A stretch of DNA of 64,000 nt from Candidatus Heimdallarchaeota archaeon. GTDB lineage: Archaea > Asgardarchaeota > Heimdallarchaeia > Heimdallarchaeales > Heimdallarchaeaceae. Below the pieces are notes generated by a model that was not told where the DNA came from, did no database searches, and saw only the letters and a program-made list of their open reading frames with translations. The position numbers were made by a program, and so were the translations under genes. Of this stretch, positions 52,903-62,193 are shown in pieces; the stretch's first letter is position 1, and every line of letters starts with the position of its first letter. Location: the NCBI GenBank assembly GCA_019057815.1, contig JAHLWR010000020.1, forward strand, positions 1-64,000, read 5' to 3'.

Positions 52903-52915
52903 TCTTTTTTTTATT

Positions 52916-52946
52916 CCCCCCCTTCTTTTTTAAAAAAAAGGTAGGG
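52916..52946. terminator. Bidirectional terminator between convergent genes
   Basis: A C-run and T-run followed by an A-run and GG-rich sequence forms an inverted repeat (CCCC..CTT..TTTTTT / AAAAAA..GG..GGGG) between the stop codons of the SPFH gene and the TM2 protein gene. T-rich tracts on both strands suit archaeal termination. Confidence 0.5.
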
Positions 52947-52949
52947 GTA

Positions 52950-53384
52950 CTACCATTCTGTGATTAATCTACCATTGGAATCTCTATAGCTACCAACTAA
53001 TATTAAGATGAAATCAATAAATGGTCCAATCCCAAGTAAACCTAATGTAAAGAAATAAAGGACACCCAACCCTATACTTCCTGAGTAGAATCTGTGTACA
53101 CCATAACATCCGAAGAATATACACAAGATAAGAGTTACAATTCGGCTAAGCGGAGATACAGGAACTTGTCCATATACATGTTGCTGATAGGGTTGGTATG
53201 GTCCTTGTTGAACAATCACTTGTGCAGGTGGTGGTTGTACGGGTTGTTGTACGGGTTGTTGTTGTACGGGTTGTTGTTGTACAGGTGGTTCTCGGTCGGT
53301 TAGTGTGGTACCACAATTTGGACAGAATCTTATTCCTTGCTCTAAAGCAGCTCCACAATTTGGGCAAAAATATTTTCCAGACAT
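52950..53384 (-). CDS. TM2-domain protein with N-terminal double zinc ribbon
   Basis: 144 residues from the chosen ATG (MSGKYFCPNCGAALEQGIRF, then CPNCG). The open frame runs 24 codons further up, but those residues precede the ribbon and show no match. After the ribbons comes a proline/glutamine repeat (VQQQP units). The TM2 domain follows: two membrane helices with the conserved GCYGVHRFYSGSIGLGVLYF between and GIGPFIDFILILVG after. TM2 proteins are small membrane proteins of unclear function. It is convergent with the SPFH gene, which also carries zinc ribbons. Confidence 0.88.
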   Translation of the reverse strand: MSGKYFCPNCGAALEQGIRFCPNCGTTLTDREPPVQQQPVQQQPVQQPVQPPPAQVIVQQGPYQPYQQHVYGQVPVSPLSRIVTLILCIFFGCYGVHRFYSGSIGLGVLYFFTLGLLGIGPFIDFILILVGSYRDSNGRLITEW

Positions 53385-53572
53385 ATTCTTTACTCTCTTT
53401 TTAAGATATATAGTAAAGAGATGTACAAGTATATAATAATTTTCATATTTTTCCATTTAATCTCTATACACGCAAGTGAGATTTTTTAAGAGTCTGATTG
53501 ATTTCTAATTTTGTGCGCTGGAAGGAAATTGAATTTTCAAAATACTTTTATTTCTTCTTCAAATAATCACTT

Positions 53573-54637
53573 ATGGCAATAGGTTCTCTCATTTTAGGAA
53601 TTGTTATAATAACAACTGCAATTTTTGCTCTGGTTATCGTTATTTCATCAAGAAAAATCGATTTTGGTGACAGATTATTTGATCCACAGAAATCTCTAAG
53701 ATCTCAAATCAGAAGAAAATTTGGAGGAAGAAAATTGAAAATGGCTAAATCTAAGAAAAGCCGATCTATTGATGACATATTAGAAGAAGATTCAATGGAT
53801 GAAGAGTTAGCTTACGAAGAAGTGTCTCTTTCTAGACCTGAAGCTACACTAGGAGGCGCTACACCTGCCCCACATACTGCTCAAGCTAAACCTTCACCTA
53901 TTCCTCCATCTCCACCTGGTTCTCAGTATGAATCTGAAAAAGAAATTAAGGGAGAAGAAGAGATAATGGAACTTAAAAAACTTGAAAAAGGGGAAGGTGA
54001 AGAATCAGAATTTCTAGATGTTCCAGTAGAAACCACAATAAAAGATTCAACTTCAACATTCAATAGAGATCTTTCTATACGATTACCAAAAAATATGTGC
54101 CTTGATGAGGTTTTTAGACTTAGAATAACTATTAAAAAATCAGAAGAATATTCATCAGAACTCACACTAAAAGAACTTACACTTGATGAAAAAGAGGCTA
54201 AGTATTACTCTTTGAAAGTTGAGAAACTAGGTAAGAAAATCAGTGAGGCGACCATTATACTTTCTGGTATAACCGAAGCTCCCCTAACAATAAGACCAAT
54301 GGCGATCGGTGGAGTTGCTCACATAGCTCCTTCAACAAGAACAGTTATGTTTGATTCAGAGGCTGAAGAAACTGTTATTGAGTTCTTCATCACACCTACC
54401 AAATGGACTGAAGTTATGAATGTCCTGCGAATCGAATTTGAGCAGAATTATAAAGTTATCAAAACTCTTGAAATACCAATGAAGATTTATAAAAGAAAAT
54501 TTGAAGCTCTTTTTGGTTTGAACATTTCAGGCGTTCAGAAATATATTCTTCTCATATATTCTGCAATTGGATCAGTAATTGGTTTATATGGTACATTAGC
54601 TAACTTTGTGGACTTCTTACCTGATTTACCCTTCTAA
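53573..54637 (+). CDS. Bitopic or two-pass membrane protein with beta-rich middle domain
   Basis: 354 residues. The N-terminal membrane helix is GSLILGIVIITTAIFALVIV. A basic segment, an acidic/proline-rich linker (about 70-130) and a beta-rich domain (about 150-300: NRDLSIRLPKNMCLDEVFRL, VIEFFITPTKWTEVMNVLRI) follow. The C-terminal hydrophobic segment is YILLIYSAIGSVIGLYGTLA. The middle domain looks like an immunoglobulin-type sandwich facing the cytoplasm or membrane. No family is recognised. The ATG has little leader. Confidence 0.65.
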   Translation: MAIGSLILGIVIITTAIFALVIVISSRKIDFGDRLFDPQKSLRSQIRRKFGGRKLKMAKSKKSRSIDDILEEDSMDEELAYEEVSLSRPEATLGGATPAPHTAQAKPSPIPPSPPGSQYESEKEIKGEEEIMELKKLEKGEGEESEFLDVPVETTIKDSTSTFNRDLSIRLPKNMCLDEVFRLRITIKKSEEYSSELTLKELTLDEKEAKYYSLKVEKLGKKISEATIILSGITEAPLTIRPMAIGGVAHIAPSTRTVMFDSEAEETVIEFFITPTKWTEVMNVLRIEFEQNYKVIKTLEIPMKIYKRKFEALFGLNISGVQKYILLIYSAIGSVIGLYGTLANFVDFLPDLPF

Positions 54638-54683
54638 TTTTTTTCTCTTTTTTCTTCAAAACAATAGAAAGAAAGAACAACTA

Positions 54684-55655
54684 TTAGAAAATAGTTTTTC
54701 TTGCTTGTAGATACTCAGCTGCTGATAAAGCAGCTATTGTTGCTAATCCAACAGATGTTGAGATTTGTCTGCTTAATGGATTTACTATTTTTGAAGTTAC
54801 ATCTCCTGCAGAAAAAACTCCTGAAACATTTGTTCTACAATCATCATCTATTTTTATCAGTCCATTCTCAATTTCACAACCTAGGGCTGTTGCTAATTCT
54901 ATATTTGGAATTATACCAATTTCTGCGAAAATACCATCGGTTTTCAATGATGTGCCATCGCTAAAGAAAACTTCCTCAACAGTATTGGTTCCTTTAATTT
55001 CAGATACTTGTTTATTAAACAGAATTTCGATATTTTTTCTGTGTCCAGCTCGGTCTAGATAGATTTTTTCACACTTCATATAATTCGATCTAGAAACCCA
55101 ATATATTTTTTTCGCACCAACGTCACTCAATGCTAGAGTTCCTGTAGCAGCTGCATCTCCAGAACCTGATACAATTACAGTTTTTTCTTTAAAGAAAGCT
55201 GCATCACATGTAGCGCAATAACTTACACCTCTTCCTATGAACTCTTTTTCACCTGGAACACCAAGTTCTCTATGTCTTCCTCCTGTTGCTAAAATTAGTG
55301 CTTTTGCTTTATAAGTTCCTATATCACTTTTAATTAAGAAAAGGTTGTCTTCGGTTTTTGTAATGGTGGAAATTTCACCATAAACTATTTTTGTACCAAA
55401 TTTCTCAGCTTGCTCTCTCATTTTATCTGTTAGTTCAATTCCAGAAATACTATCAAATCCCGGATAATTTTCAATTTCAAGAGCTAAACCCATTTGACCA
55501 CCATAATCTTTTCCAATACAAACAACTTTGATTGAAGCTCGTGAAGCGTAGATAGAAGCAGTTAGACCAGCTGGTCCCATACCTATAACGCCTAAATCAA
55601 ATTCTTTAATTTCAGAAGTTTCCTCTTCATCAGGTTTTGGTGTTAACAACAACAT
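54684..55655 (-). CDS. trxB: Thioredoxin reductase (TrxB family)
   Basis: 323 residues. The FAD-binding motif is GVIGMGPAGLTASIYASRA, the redox-active pair is SYCATCDAAFF, the second dinucleotide site is VIVSGSGDAAATG, and the C-terminal FAD motif is GVFSAGDVTSKIVNPLSRQI. All catalytic cysteines are present. It transfers electrons from NAD(P)H to thioredoxin. The NAD(P) loop reads GSGDAAATGTLAL with SRSNYMKCEK after it, without the classical HRRxxxR NADPH motif, so cofactor preference may differ. Confidence 0.92.
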   Translation of the reverse strand: MLLLTPKPDEEETSEIKEFDLGVIGMGPAGLTASIYASRASIKVVCIGKDYGGQMGLALEIENYPGFDSISGIELTDKMREQAEKFGTKIVYGEISTITKTEDNLFLIKSDIGTYKAKALILATGGRHRELGVPGEKEFIGRGVSYCATCDAAFFKEKTVIVSGSGDAAATGTLALSDVGAKKIYWVSRSNYMKCEKIYLDRAGHRKNIEILFNKQVSEIKGTNTVEEVFFSDGTSLKTDGIFAEIGIIPNIELATALGCEIENGLIKIDDDCRTNVSGVFSAGDVTSKIVNPLSRQISTSVGLATIAALSAAEYLQARKTIF

Positions 55656-55715
55656 CTTATTTCACGATATATATTTTGCACTTGAATAAAAAAATGTTGC
55701 TCTTGCAAAAATACT

Positions 55716-56474
55716 TCAGTTTTTTTCTTTTTTGAAAACAAGTATCGAACAGATAGTAATCACTATCCCAATTAGGATTAGGATTAAACAGTCTAAAAGT
55801 ATCGTTAGTGTTGAGAAATTTGTAGAGATCAAGTTTACAGATAGTTGAAATACGTTATAAGGTTGAATTCCTTCAAAGACAAGCAAAGAGGAAATAATAA
55901 CTATCATAAACATAACACCTGCGGATATTGCTCCAGCAGAAATCTGTGTCTTTGTTGAAGCAGATATAAAAACACCTATACTTACATAGGTAAAAAGAGT
56001 CAATAAGAATATTAAGAGTGATTGAACAAAAATCCAAGGGTCAGGAACACCTACTAGCAGTACAGAACTTATGTAGAAAACTATTGCTCCTATAACTGTA
56101 GCGATTGAAATCAATAAAAAGCGCATTAGCAGCTTTGCTAGAATTACACTTGATGGCTTAATTGGTTTTGTTTGAATCAAAACTAGAGTGTTTTTTTCTC
56201 TTTCTCCTGCAATAGCGTCTGCACAGAATATCACTGCAATAATTGAGATGATACTATTAGCATTGCTGAAGAAACTTTCAGTAACCATTATTTCATCTAT
56301 TTCAGGTAGTAGTTCTTCCATATATTCAGCGATATAAGGCAATGCTTTTAACAATCCAATTGTTAAGAAACTAAATATTGCTAATCCTATGGACAAAGGA
56401 ATTATCTTACTCTTGACGGATTTCCATTCCTTCACCATTAAAGCTCTCGTTGGGATTGAAATCAATTCTCTCAT
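55716..56474 (-). CDS. ABC-2 type transporter permease
   Basis: 252 residues with six hydrophobic segments, arranged as in ABC-2 permeases. Segment 1 follows LMVKEWKSVKSKIIPLSIGL. The conserved central loop reads ADAIAGEREKNTLVLIQTKP, followed by IKPSSVILAKLLMR, which is typical of this family. It pairs with the ATPase encoded directly upstream; the reading frames overlap by 4 bp. The substrate is unknown; export of a lipid, peptide or drug is usual. Confidence 0.9.
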   Translation of the reverse strand: MRELISIPTRALMVKEWKSVKSKIIPLSIGLAIFSFLTIGLLKALPYIAEYMEELLPEIDEIMVTESFFSNANSIISIIAVIFCADAIAGEREKNTLVLIQTKPIKPSSVILAKLLMRFLLISIATVIGAIVFYISSVLLVGVPDPWIFVQSLLIFLLTLFTYVSIGVFISASTKTQISAGAISAGVMFMIVIISSLLVFEGIQPYNVFQLSVNLISTNFSTLTILLDCLILILIGIVITICSILVFKKEKN

Positions 56475-57388
56475 ATGCCATTCACCAATCTAACGAAAAG
56501 TTGATCCAAATCAGGAATATTGGGTCCGAATGATTTAATTTTAACTTTTTCTGTGATTTTTCTTATAATCTCATTAATAAATTCATAATCAGATAAATGA
56601 AAAATGAGCTTATCTCCATGAATTTTAGCGCTTTTTACTTGAGGAAATGAAACCAAAACATCTTGAGCTGCTTCAATATCTGTTAATACTTGAAGAAAAT
56701 AAGCATTATCACTTACCCTTGAAAGAATCTCTCCAGGTGTATCATCTAATATTAAATTGCCTTCTTTAAGAATGAGAATTCTTTCACAAAGACTCCAAAT
56801 ATCCGATAGAATATGACTAGAAAACAAAACTATGTTCTCTTTTGATAATTCTCTCATTATTCTGCTAATATGTTCTCTATTAATAGGATCTAAACCAGAA
56901 AGACTTTCGTCTAGAATGATAATATTAGGGTTATGAAGAAGAATACTAGCTATTGATAGCAACCTTCTTTGCCCTGAAGACATAAATTTCACAATCTTAC
57001 TCGGCGGATAGTTTATTCCCACAAGTTCTACAATTTCTTTAACTTTCTTTCCAGCATCTTTCTTAGATAAACCATGCATTCCAGCCATTATTGAAAGGAA
57101 TTCTTTAGCTGTAAGTTTATCATATAATCCTGAATCTTCGGGGAGAAAGCCTATTTTCTGTTTAATTGATAGATCATTATACTCTACTTTTCCACCATTT
57201 ATGAAAACATCTCCAGATGTAGGTACTAGTAATCCTGCTATACATTTGAACATAGTGGTTTTCCCTGCTCCATTTGGACCTATTAGACCATATAATCCGG
57301 GTTTTGTAATATCAAAAGAAACAGTTTTTAGTGCTGTTAAATCACCAAATTTTTTTACTACTGATTCGACTCTAATCCCAAGTTTCAT
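56471..57388 (-). CDS. ABC transporter ATP-binding protein
   Basis: 305 residues. Walker A is GLIGPNGAGKTTMFKCIAGL, the signature is MSSGQRRLLSIASILLHNPN, Walker B is IIILDESLSGLDP, and the switch is VLFSSHILSDIWSL. The C-terminal 90 residues form the regulatory extension common in ABC-2 exporters. It overlaps the permease by 4 bp and the small upstream membrane protein gene by 17 bp, making a three-gene operon. Confidence 0.95.
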   Translation of the reverse strand: MKLGIRVESVVKKFGDLTALKTVSFDITKPGLYGLIGPNGAGKTTMFKCIAGLLVPTSGDVFINGGKVEYNDLSIKQKIGFLPEDSGLYDKLTAKEFLSIMAGMHGLSKKDAGKKVKEIVELVGINYPPSKIVKFMSSGQRRLLSIASILLHNPNIIILDESLSGLDPINREHISRIMRELSKENIVLFSSHILSDIWSLCERILILKEGNLILDDTPGEILSRVSDNAYFLQVLTDIEAAQDVLVSFPQVKSAKIHGDKLIFHLSDYEFINEIIRKITEKVKIKSFGPNIPDLDQLFVRLVNGI

Positions 57389-57605
57389 CTGTTTTTTTCT
57401 CCTCTTTAATTCTTCCCATAAACAGATAAAACACCCATCCTAAGCTATTAAGAACCCAGATAAGAATTAACCAAACTATGCGATCTGAAGTTTCTCTTTG
57501 TTGCCAAGTTTTTACTAAATTAATAGTAGTGAAAATTTTCATAAACACCTCTATAGGCAAATAAACAGCTAGAAGAACTATAATTGAAGTGTCCATTTTA
57601 ATCAA
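57372..57605 (-). CDS. Small PLDc_N-domain membrane protein
   Basis: 77 residues with two hydrophobic segments. The second half, RIVWLILIWVLNSLGWVFYL followed by FMGR, matches the PLDc_N (phospholipase D nuclease N-terminal) membrane hairpin found alone next to ABC-2 exporters. It is first in the ABC operon, with 17 bp overlap. It is probably an accessory or regulator of the exporter. Confidence 0.75.
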   Translation of the reverse strand: MIKMDTSIIVLLAVYLPIEVFMKIFTTINLVKTWQQRETSDRIVWLILIWVLNSLGWVFYLFMGRIKEEKKTDETWD

Positions 57606-57671
57606 GTAATGTGTCTAGGTTAAATTTACTTTAAAAATATATGTGAATAAGCTTATTGAGATTAGGTAGGA

Positions 57672-58763
57672 TTAAGACTTTTCCCAGAAACATCGGTCGA
57701 ATTCTACAATTCTTTCCCCTTTTTCAGTAATGACAATATCATCTTCTATTCTTATTCCGAATTTATCGGGTAAGTATATTCCAGGCTCATCTGTATGGAC
57801 ATTTCCACGTCTTAAAAGTTCTTTATTACCTTTGACTATGTAAGGTTCTTCATGAACATCAAGACCTAAACCATGCCCTAAACGATGAGTAAAGTATTTT
57901 CCATATCCTGCTTTTTCTATCACTTCTCTTGCGGCAAAATCAACATTTTCAGCTGGAATACCAACATGCGAGGTTTCCAGAGCTTTGTTATTAGATTCTT
58001 CTACAATAGAATATATTTTCAAAAACTCATTGGATGGTTTACCAAAAGTAGTCGTTACTGTAATATCTGCAAAATAATGATCACTGCTTGTTCCAGCATC
58101 TATAAGAACCACACTGTTTTGCTTTAACCTCTTTTTAGTGGCATTACCATGAGGTAGAGCAGAATGCTCATCAAATTGAACTAAGCCCCAACTAAGTTCC
58201 CCTGAAAGTTCGCTCATATTTTCTTGAACCGCTTTCATCGCATCTATTTCTGTAGCACCTTCTTCTAAGGATTCTATTGTTTTCATTATCCCTTCCACAG
58301 TATAATTTGCTGCGTTTGTTATTCGTTCTAATTCCGCATCACTCTTGATACTTCGCATTTCACTAAGATATTTTCCACCATTAACAAAATTTGTCTCAGG
58401 GAAAATTTTCTTCAATTTGTTGTAAACTTCAAAGGTTGTTGTGGGTTCAAGCGCTATTTTACTTGTTTTACAATCAATAGCGTTTCTTAGAATGGTATAT
58501 GGATTTTCTTCTTCATTCCAAGTAATTATATTATCAAAAATCGTTGAAACTTGCATCCTTTCTTTCTCAAAGTGCGGAGCAACCAAAGTTAGATTCTCAT
58601 CTAACGTAATAACTCCGCAAATTAGCCTTTCTGATATTCCAAAAAAACCTTTGAATAAATATCCAAAATTCACAGATGGAGTAAGAAGAAACACATCTAT
58701 CTTTTGCTCTTCTAGAATTTTTCTTATTTTTTCAATTCTCTTTTTATAGTCTAATGTTTTCAC
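57672..58763 (-). CDS. M24 family aminopeptidase (Xaa-Pro dipeptidase/aminopeptidase)
   Basis: 363 residues. The creatinase-like N-terminal domain (about 1-130) precedes the pita-bread catalytic domain. Metal ligands are VLIDAGTSSDHYFADITVT (two aspartates), THRLGHGLGLDVHEEPY (histidine), TDEPGIYLPDKFGIRIEDD (two glutamates). It cleaves N-terminal residues before proline or dipeptides with proline. It is monocistronic, divergent from the helical protein gene at 58849. Confidence 0.93.
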   Translation of the reverse strand: MKTLDYKKRIEKIRKILEEQKIDVFLLTPSVNFGYLFKGFFGISERLICGVITLDENLTLVAPHFEKERMQVSTIFDNIITWNEEENPYTILRNAIDCKTSKIALEPTTTFEVYNKLKKIFPETNFVNGGKYLSEMRSIKSDAELERITNAANYTVEGIMKTIESLEEGATEIDAMKAVQENMSELSGELSWGLVQFDEHSALPHGNATKKRLKQNSVVLIDAGTSSDHYFADITVTTTFGKPSNEFLKIYSIVEESNNKALETSHVGIPAENVDFAAREVIEKAGYGKYFTHRLGHGLGLDVHEEPYIVKGNKELLRRGNVHTDEPGIYLPDKFGIRIEDDIVITEKGERIVEFDRCFWEKS

Positions 58764-58848
58764 ATTTTAATAATTTGATTATTCTTTTTTAGGTTTTTTG
58801 TATAGATTAAGCATAACATTTATTGATTATTCCAGCTAAACTAGAATT

Positions 58849-61146
58849 ATGTTTGTTCTTCATGGTTATACTAGACCTTTTAACACTTTTGTAGAGATGG
58901 AATTAGAGCGAGATTCACTTTATCAAGCCTTTACAAAACTTGATGAACCAAAGGAAATTTCAAAAGCATGGATAGATTTTGCTGAATCTTGTTCAAAAAA
59001 TCTGTCAGCTATAAACAGTCTTACTACTATGGCGTTTGAAAGAATAAGCGAAGTTGCAAAAACTCTTCGTGAAAATGAACTTGCTGAAAATCCCATCCCA
59101 TTATACGAACTTCTTTATGGTAATTTGGATAAACAATTAGTAGCTTTAAATGAATTTCAAATTCGACTGAGCGTCCTAACATACGTTTATTCCCAAGTAA
59201 GAAATAGAGGGGTCTTTTCATATGCTCCAAAAACTTCTCAGTTCAAATATTACATTAATGCAAAAGAAACTCTAGATTTAATCTTATATAGAATTTTAAA
59301 CGATGAGATTCCTGAAGAAGAATCTGATGGAACATCATTGCATCCCACTCTATCTGATCTTTTAACAAATCTACAACCATTAATAAAACTGGAAAACATG
59401 AAAAGGTTAATTCCTAAGCTTTTAAAACTTCCAGATAGTTCAAAGAATCCTAAAATTCTTCTTAAAATAGGTGAATACGACAGATTACAAGGTCAAACAT
59501 TACTAACAAACATTCTAGATATTTCTGGACGGGCTTCAAAAGACTTCTGGTGGAATGATCCCATTTCACACCTCTCAATCTTAGCACACGCTAAAGAACA
59601 TTTTGAGGCAGCGATTAAACTATGGGAGGGTATTCCTGGAGAATTAGGAAAGGGTGCATTGATCTTAAAATCAGATTTTCTTCCTATTGTAGAAGTTCAG
59701 AGTACATTTTCTCTAGCAGAACACTTTAAATTATTATCTGAAAGCGCTATGGAAAGTGGAGATCTTAATCATACTTCTAAATATCTAGAAGAAACGGTAA
59801 AACAGCTGAATAGCGCGTCTAAAATTGCCCATATGCATGGAAACACCCAACATAATGTAATATTGCAAGAGATTGATAAAAATAGAGCAGAATTGGAAAT
59901 CATACAAGTATTATCCAAACTAGCCTTAAGATATACTGAAATAATCAATGCTCTTTATAATAATGATTTAGAAGAAGCGACAACAGTTTGCATGGATATG
60001 TCTAATTTACTTGAAAAAGCTACTGGTGCAGGCTCACTACCCTATGTTTATGGTGTTAGTGTTATATACGCAACAGCTTCAGAAATTATTAATGAATTAC
60101 TCGGACAAGATATATCCAACCTTAGTATGATTGATAAATTAATGTCGAAATTTGATTTTCCCATGAAAGCTATGAGTCAAGCAATTGCCAATATAGATTT
60201 ATCTGAAATACATATTAATGATAATAACCCTATTGAAAGTTTCAAAGCTTTATCAGAACTAAATGAAAAATTGTTTTATTTAGAGAGAGCTATCGAATTA
60301 TTGCCATCATTTTTACAGGAGAGAGATATCCAGCGAAATATTATACATGCAACAAAATATTATATACAATCTTTACTTACAGAGAATCAAATTTATCTAT
60401 ATGCTGATAATAACATAGTCATGGATTTGACTCTTCGAGCTAGAGCCCATTATTACTCTAAAAAAGCTAATCAGTTTCTTTCTTCAATTAAAGAAAATCC
60501 AAAACTCAAAAAAATAATAAAAGAAAGAATGGTCACTACCAAAATTCTTGGAACGATTACAGAATCAAATTTAATTTCTTTAGGTTTACAAACATCATAC
60601 AATAGAGATGTACGTAATATGATTACAGGTTTCATAGATTTTTATACTCAAGTAAAACAAACCCCAGAATTTATAATTGATTCTGTTTCGAAACAATTTG
60701 AAGGGATGCAAGAATTTCAAGAATTACTTGAGCTCATCAGTGTTGACACGCAAGAACTATTTGCAATACAAAAAGATGTGTCTATAAAAGGTAACGAAAT
60801 TAATTGGGATTTTGTAAAGAGACGCACTAGTTTTATTCCAGCTTCAAAAAACATGCTTGAAGTAATTAAACTGATTATTCTTGGAGAACTTCATGCTGAA
60901 CACAAACAAAAAGACAAAGCTATTGGGAGTTACAATAAAGCAAGTAATCTATTATTTGAAATAAGTAGTGAACTTGAAAAAGTAGCTCAATATATTGAAG
61001 ATGAAAAAGAATTACCACAGTTAGTATACATTACCTCTCTCTTTTGTCGAGAAAATGCTTCTGCATTGCGTTCTAATAGGAAGAGACAAGAGGTTCCATA
61101 CCCAGAGTTAATATCCATATTAGACTATCTTATACTCAATTTGTGA
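58849..61146 (+). CDS. Large helical protein, partner of the Arf-like GTPase
   Basis: 765 residues, nearly all helical, with no signal peptide or membrane segment. TPR-like helix pairs are visible (HAEHKQKDKAIGSYNKASNL; HYSKKANQFLSSIKEN-like regions), and the middle is rich in leucine and isoleucine. No enzymatic motif is recognised. Its stop codon overlaps the GTG start of the GTPase gene by 4 bp, so the two are translated together and probably act together, for example as effector, GAP or scaffold (inference). Confidence 0.7.
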   Translation: MFVLHGYTRPFNTFVEMELERDSLYQAFTKLDEPKEISKAWIDFAESCSKNLSAINSLTTMAFERISEVAKTLRENELAENPIPLYELLYGNLDKQLVALNEFQIRLSVLTYVYSQVRNRGVFSYAPKTSQFKYYINAKETLDLILYRILNDEIPEEESDGTSLHPTLSDLLTNLQPLIKLENMKRLIPKLLKLPDSSKNPKILLKIGEYDRLQGQTLLTNILDISGRASKDFWWNDPISHLSILAHAKEHFEAAIKLWEGIPGELGKGALILKSDFLPIVEVQSTFSLAEHFKLLSESAMESGDLNHTSKYLEETVKQLNSASKIAHMHGNTQHNVILQEIDKNRAELEIIQVLSKLALRYTEIINALYNNDLEEATTVCMDMSNLLEKATGAGSLPYVYGVSVIYATASEIINELLGQDISNLSMIDKLMSKFDFPMKAMSQAIANIDLSEIHINDNNPIESFKALSELNEKLFYLERAIELLPSFLQERDIQRNIIHATKYYIQSLLTENQIYLYADNNIVMDLTLRARAHYYSKKANQFLSSIKENPKLKKIIKERMVTTKILGTITESNLISLGLQTSYNRDVRNMITGFIDFYTQVKQTPEFIIDSVSKQFEGMQEFQELLELISVDTQELFAIQKDVSIKGNEINWDFVKRRTSFIPASKNMLEVIKLIILGELHAEHKQKDKAIGSYNKASNLLFEISSELEKVAQYIEDEKELPQLVYITSLFCRENASALRSNRKRQEVPYPELISILDYLILNL

Positions 61147-62087
61147 GAATCAAAAGGATTAGGTGTGATATGCCCGAAGGAAATGATTTTTTAAGGCTAA
61201 CAAAAAAAGGCATTCCTATTGTTATGATTGGTTTACCTTATGCAGGAAAAACTACCTTTGTAAGATGGTTGAAAAAAAAAGAATTTACAAGACCAAAAAC
61301 TACTATTGGTTTAGAGTTCGAGCAAGTTAAACTTGGTGATGGAATTTTCAATATCTTTGACCTTTCAGGACATGAAAAGTTTAGAGAAACTTTGTGGCAA
61401 TCGTATGTTCAAACATCTGCTGGTATTATTTTTGTTTTAGATTCTTCAGATAAAAAAAAGCTGAGTGAAGCTTCTAAGTGGTTTTGGTTGATGATTAAAG
61501 ATTGGCTTTCAGATATTTTCACTAATAAAACAATTTTATTTCTAGCTAACAAATCGGATCTTAAAAACTCACTTAATTTAGATTTTATCATAGACGAATT
61601 TCAACTTAATCAAATGTCACTGTATCCACAAGTATCGTTTCAATTTTTTAAAACTTCAATTAGAACCGGATTAAACCTCGATTACGCTATGAAATGGTTT
61701 GTTTCAAGATTAAGAAAGAATACAAAAGATAAGACTATTCAACTTAAAGCACTAGTTTTAGCCGATACATTAGGAAAAGTAATTTATGAATACGATCCAG
61801 ATAGAATAACTCAAGATAAAGATATGTTAATCAGTTATTTTAAAGCCTTGAGTGAATTTGCAAATGAAATTTTAGGTTACGAGATGATAAAAGTTATCAA
61901 AATAGATAATAATTATTATTTATTGAGCGAAAAGAATAACATTTTTCTCACAGTTGCTGTATCTAAGAGCAATGAACTCCCAGAAGCAAGGAGATTTTCG
62001 CTCCTAATTCACGAATTTATCTCATCAAATTCCTTTAACTTAGAGACAAATAAACTTACTCGATTTATTGAAAAATTGCTTTCTTAA
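61143..62087 (+). CDS. Arf-family small GTPase with C-terminal longin/roadblock-like domain
   Basis: 314 residues. G1 is MIGLPYAGKTTFVRWL (residues 28-43), the switch-I threonine lies in KTTIGLEFE (53-60), G3 is FDLSGHEKFRETLW (72-85), G4 is ANKSDL (135-140) and G5 is TSIRTG (171-176). This is the Arf/Sar pattern. From about 199 to 295 a second domain reads LKALVLADTLGKVIYEYDPD, YFKALSEFANEILGYEMIKV and KNNIFLTVAVSKS, matching the strand-helix order of longin/roadblock folds that act as GTPase platforms. GTG at 61143 overlaps the upstream stop. An internal ATG at 61170 with AGGTGT ahead is the alternative start. Confidence 0.85.
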   Translation: MRIKRIRCDMPEGNDFLRLTKKGIPIVMIGLPYAGKTTFVRWLKKKEFTRPKTTIGLEFEQVKLGDGIFNIFDLSGHEKFRETLWQSYVQTSAGIIFVLDSSDKKKLSEASKWFWLMIKDWLSDIFTNKTILFLANKSDLKNSLNLDFIIDEFQLNQMSLYPQVSFQFFKTSIRTGLNLDYAMKWFVSRLRKNTKDKTIQLKALVLADTLGKVIYEYDPDRITQDKDMLISYFKALSEFANEILGYEMIKVIKIDNNYYLLSEKNNIFLTVAVSKSNELPEARRFSLLIHEFISSNSFNLETNKLTRFIEKLLS

Positions 62088-62193
62088 AGATGATATTCCA
62101 ACTAGAAGGGTGTTATTTCAATATCTTCAAGCATCCACAAAAAAGTATATAAAGACATGAAATTAATTTCTGTTGTAATTATGGTGATATAAA

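Noticed and set aside
53146-53367. Open frame with threonine/arginine repeats
   Set aside because: It is the other-frame reading of the proline/glutamine repeat in the TM2 protein gene.
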